Positions 8,136 through 8,391 of a stretch of 8,391 nt of DNA are shown here, in pieces (position 1 is the first letter of the stretch; each line of letters starts with the position of its first letter). The stretch comes from a bacterium (lineage in GTDB: Bacteria > UBP7 > UBA6624), in assembly GCA_014384545.1 (NCBI GenBank), contig JACNFQ010000046.1, positions 1-8,391 on the forward strand. Direction: 5' to 3'. A model generated the notes under the pieces. That model did not search any database, was not told the DNA's origin, and saw nothing but the letters and a program-made list of their open reading frames with translations. A program made the translations under genes and the position numbers.

Positions 8136-8384
8136 TTGAACAGGTGCCATTGGGGGCGGTGTATACCCCTCTTTTTTCTACTAGGTGCGGGTCCATGGGT
8201 CCCTTCCCTAGGTGTTTGCCCCGAGGGTCCCACGGCGGGGGATGGCGTGGCGTATGGTACGTTGAGTGGCCCGCTCGAACCTGGGCGTGGGGAGTGAGGG
8301 GTAGTCGCGGTCTTTGGGCACAAATGGTTGCTGGGTGCGACCGGACAACCAACGAGTGTGTGGTGGATTGAAAACGTCACATGA
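8136..8384 (+). pseudogene. Coding-like frame broken by one TGA; possible degraded small exported protein
   Basis: One plus-strand frame across the right end has protein-like composition: many codons begin with G, and the N-terminal part has a hydrophobic run (CIPLFFLLGAG) like a signal peptide. From a TTG at 8136, with GAGG nine bases upstream, it reads 53 codons to a TGA at 8295-8297. The same frame then continues for 28 more sensible codons (GVVAVFGHKWLLGATG...) to a TGA at 8382-8384. A point nonsense mutation, a sequencing error or chance openness could each explain this. A competing reading from GTG 8144 (75 codons, AGGAG 8 bases upstream) has the better ribosome site but a Trp/Arg/Cys-rich product that looks unnatural. 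A run of six T (8172-8177) could be a site where that start slips into the coding-like frame. I recognise no family. Confidence 0.3.
8152..8177 (+). terminator. Possible weak intrinsic terminator after the two-gene envelope pair
   Basis: A short stem, GGGG (8153-8156) with CCCC (8166-8169) plus an outer G-T pair, is followed after one C by six T (8172-8177). It lies 20 bases after the TAA of the membrane-protein gene, where a terminator is expected. The stem is only 4-5 pairs with a nine-base loop, so the call is weak. It would also compete with the coding-like frame running through the same bases. Confidence 0.3.
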
Positions 8385-8391
8385 CCCCTGT

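Noticed and set aside
8295-8341. Selenocysteine insertion at the TGA
   Set aside because: GTCGC (8304-8308) and GCGAC (8337-8341) can pair, but the stem is short with a 28-base loop, and no redox motif surrounds the TGA.
8075-8380. Minus-strand frames at the right end
   Set aside because: They are Pro/His/Arg-rich, without ribosome sites, and are reverse shadows of G-rich plus-strand sequence.

Overview
The window looks like a stretch of chromosome from a Gram-negative bacterium. The supporting signs are a lipoprotein signal sequence, several exported or membrane proteins, a tRNA with an encoded CCA end, and ATG/GTG starts with GGAG-type ribosome sites. An exported protein built of MORN-like WxxxG repeats, with paired cysteines before the repeats, recalls proteins I associate with Myxococcota and former Deltaproteobacteria. 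That placement is a weak inference; no marker gene here fixes the phylum. I see no transposase, integrase, phage gene or CRISPR array.

Layout. (1) Positions 2-2849, plus strand: a compact run of a large cyclophilin-domain protein (5' end outside the window), a small three-helix membrane protein resembling DUF5658, a cyclophilin-type lipoprotein and tRNA-Gln(CTG). The first two genes overlap by ATGA, the next starts about 10 bases later, and the tRNA follows 23 bases after the last stop. (2) Positions 2886-6274, minus strand: a thiamin pyrimidine operon read as thiD, TPP riboswitch, thiC, then the MORN-like repeat gene. ThiC makes HMP-phosphate from AIR, and ThiD phosphorylates it to HMP-pyrophosphate. 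The riboswitch sits between the two genes, and its conserved 3' end is also the thiC ribosome site. (3) Positions 6327-8131, plus strand: two unrecognised genes, an exported beta-rich protein and a polytopic membrane protein, joined by an ATGA overlap and divergent from thiD across 52 bases. (4) Positions 8132-8391: no intact gene I can defend, but one frame looks coding and is broken by a single TGA.

How the genes work together. The thiamin genes form an understood pathway with product feedback. The left cluster suggests prolyl isomerisation at the cell envelope, with one anchored lipoprotein cyclophilin and one large divergent cyclophilin. The right pair looks like a small envelope module of unknown job. 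I found no clear new defence or mobile system. The features most worth a second look are the merged riboswitch and ribosome site, the double-cyclophilin operon, the exact 24-residue repeat array and the TGA-broken frame at the right end.
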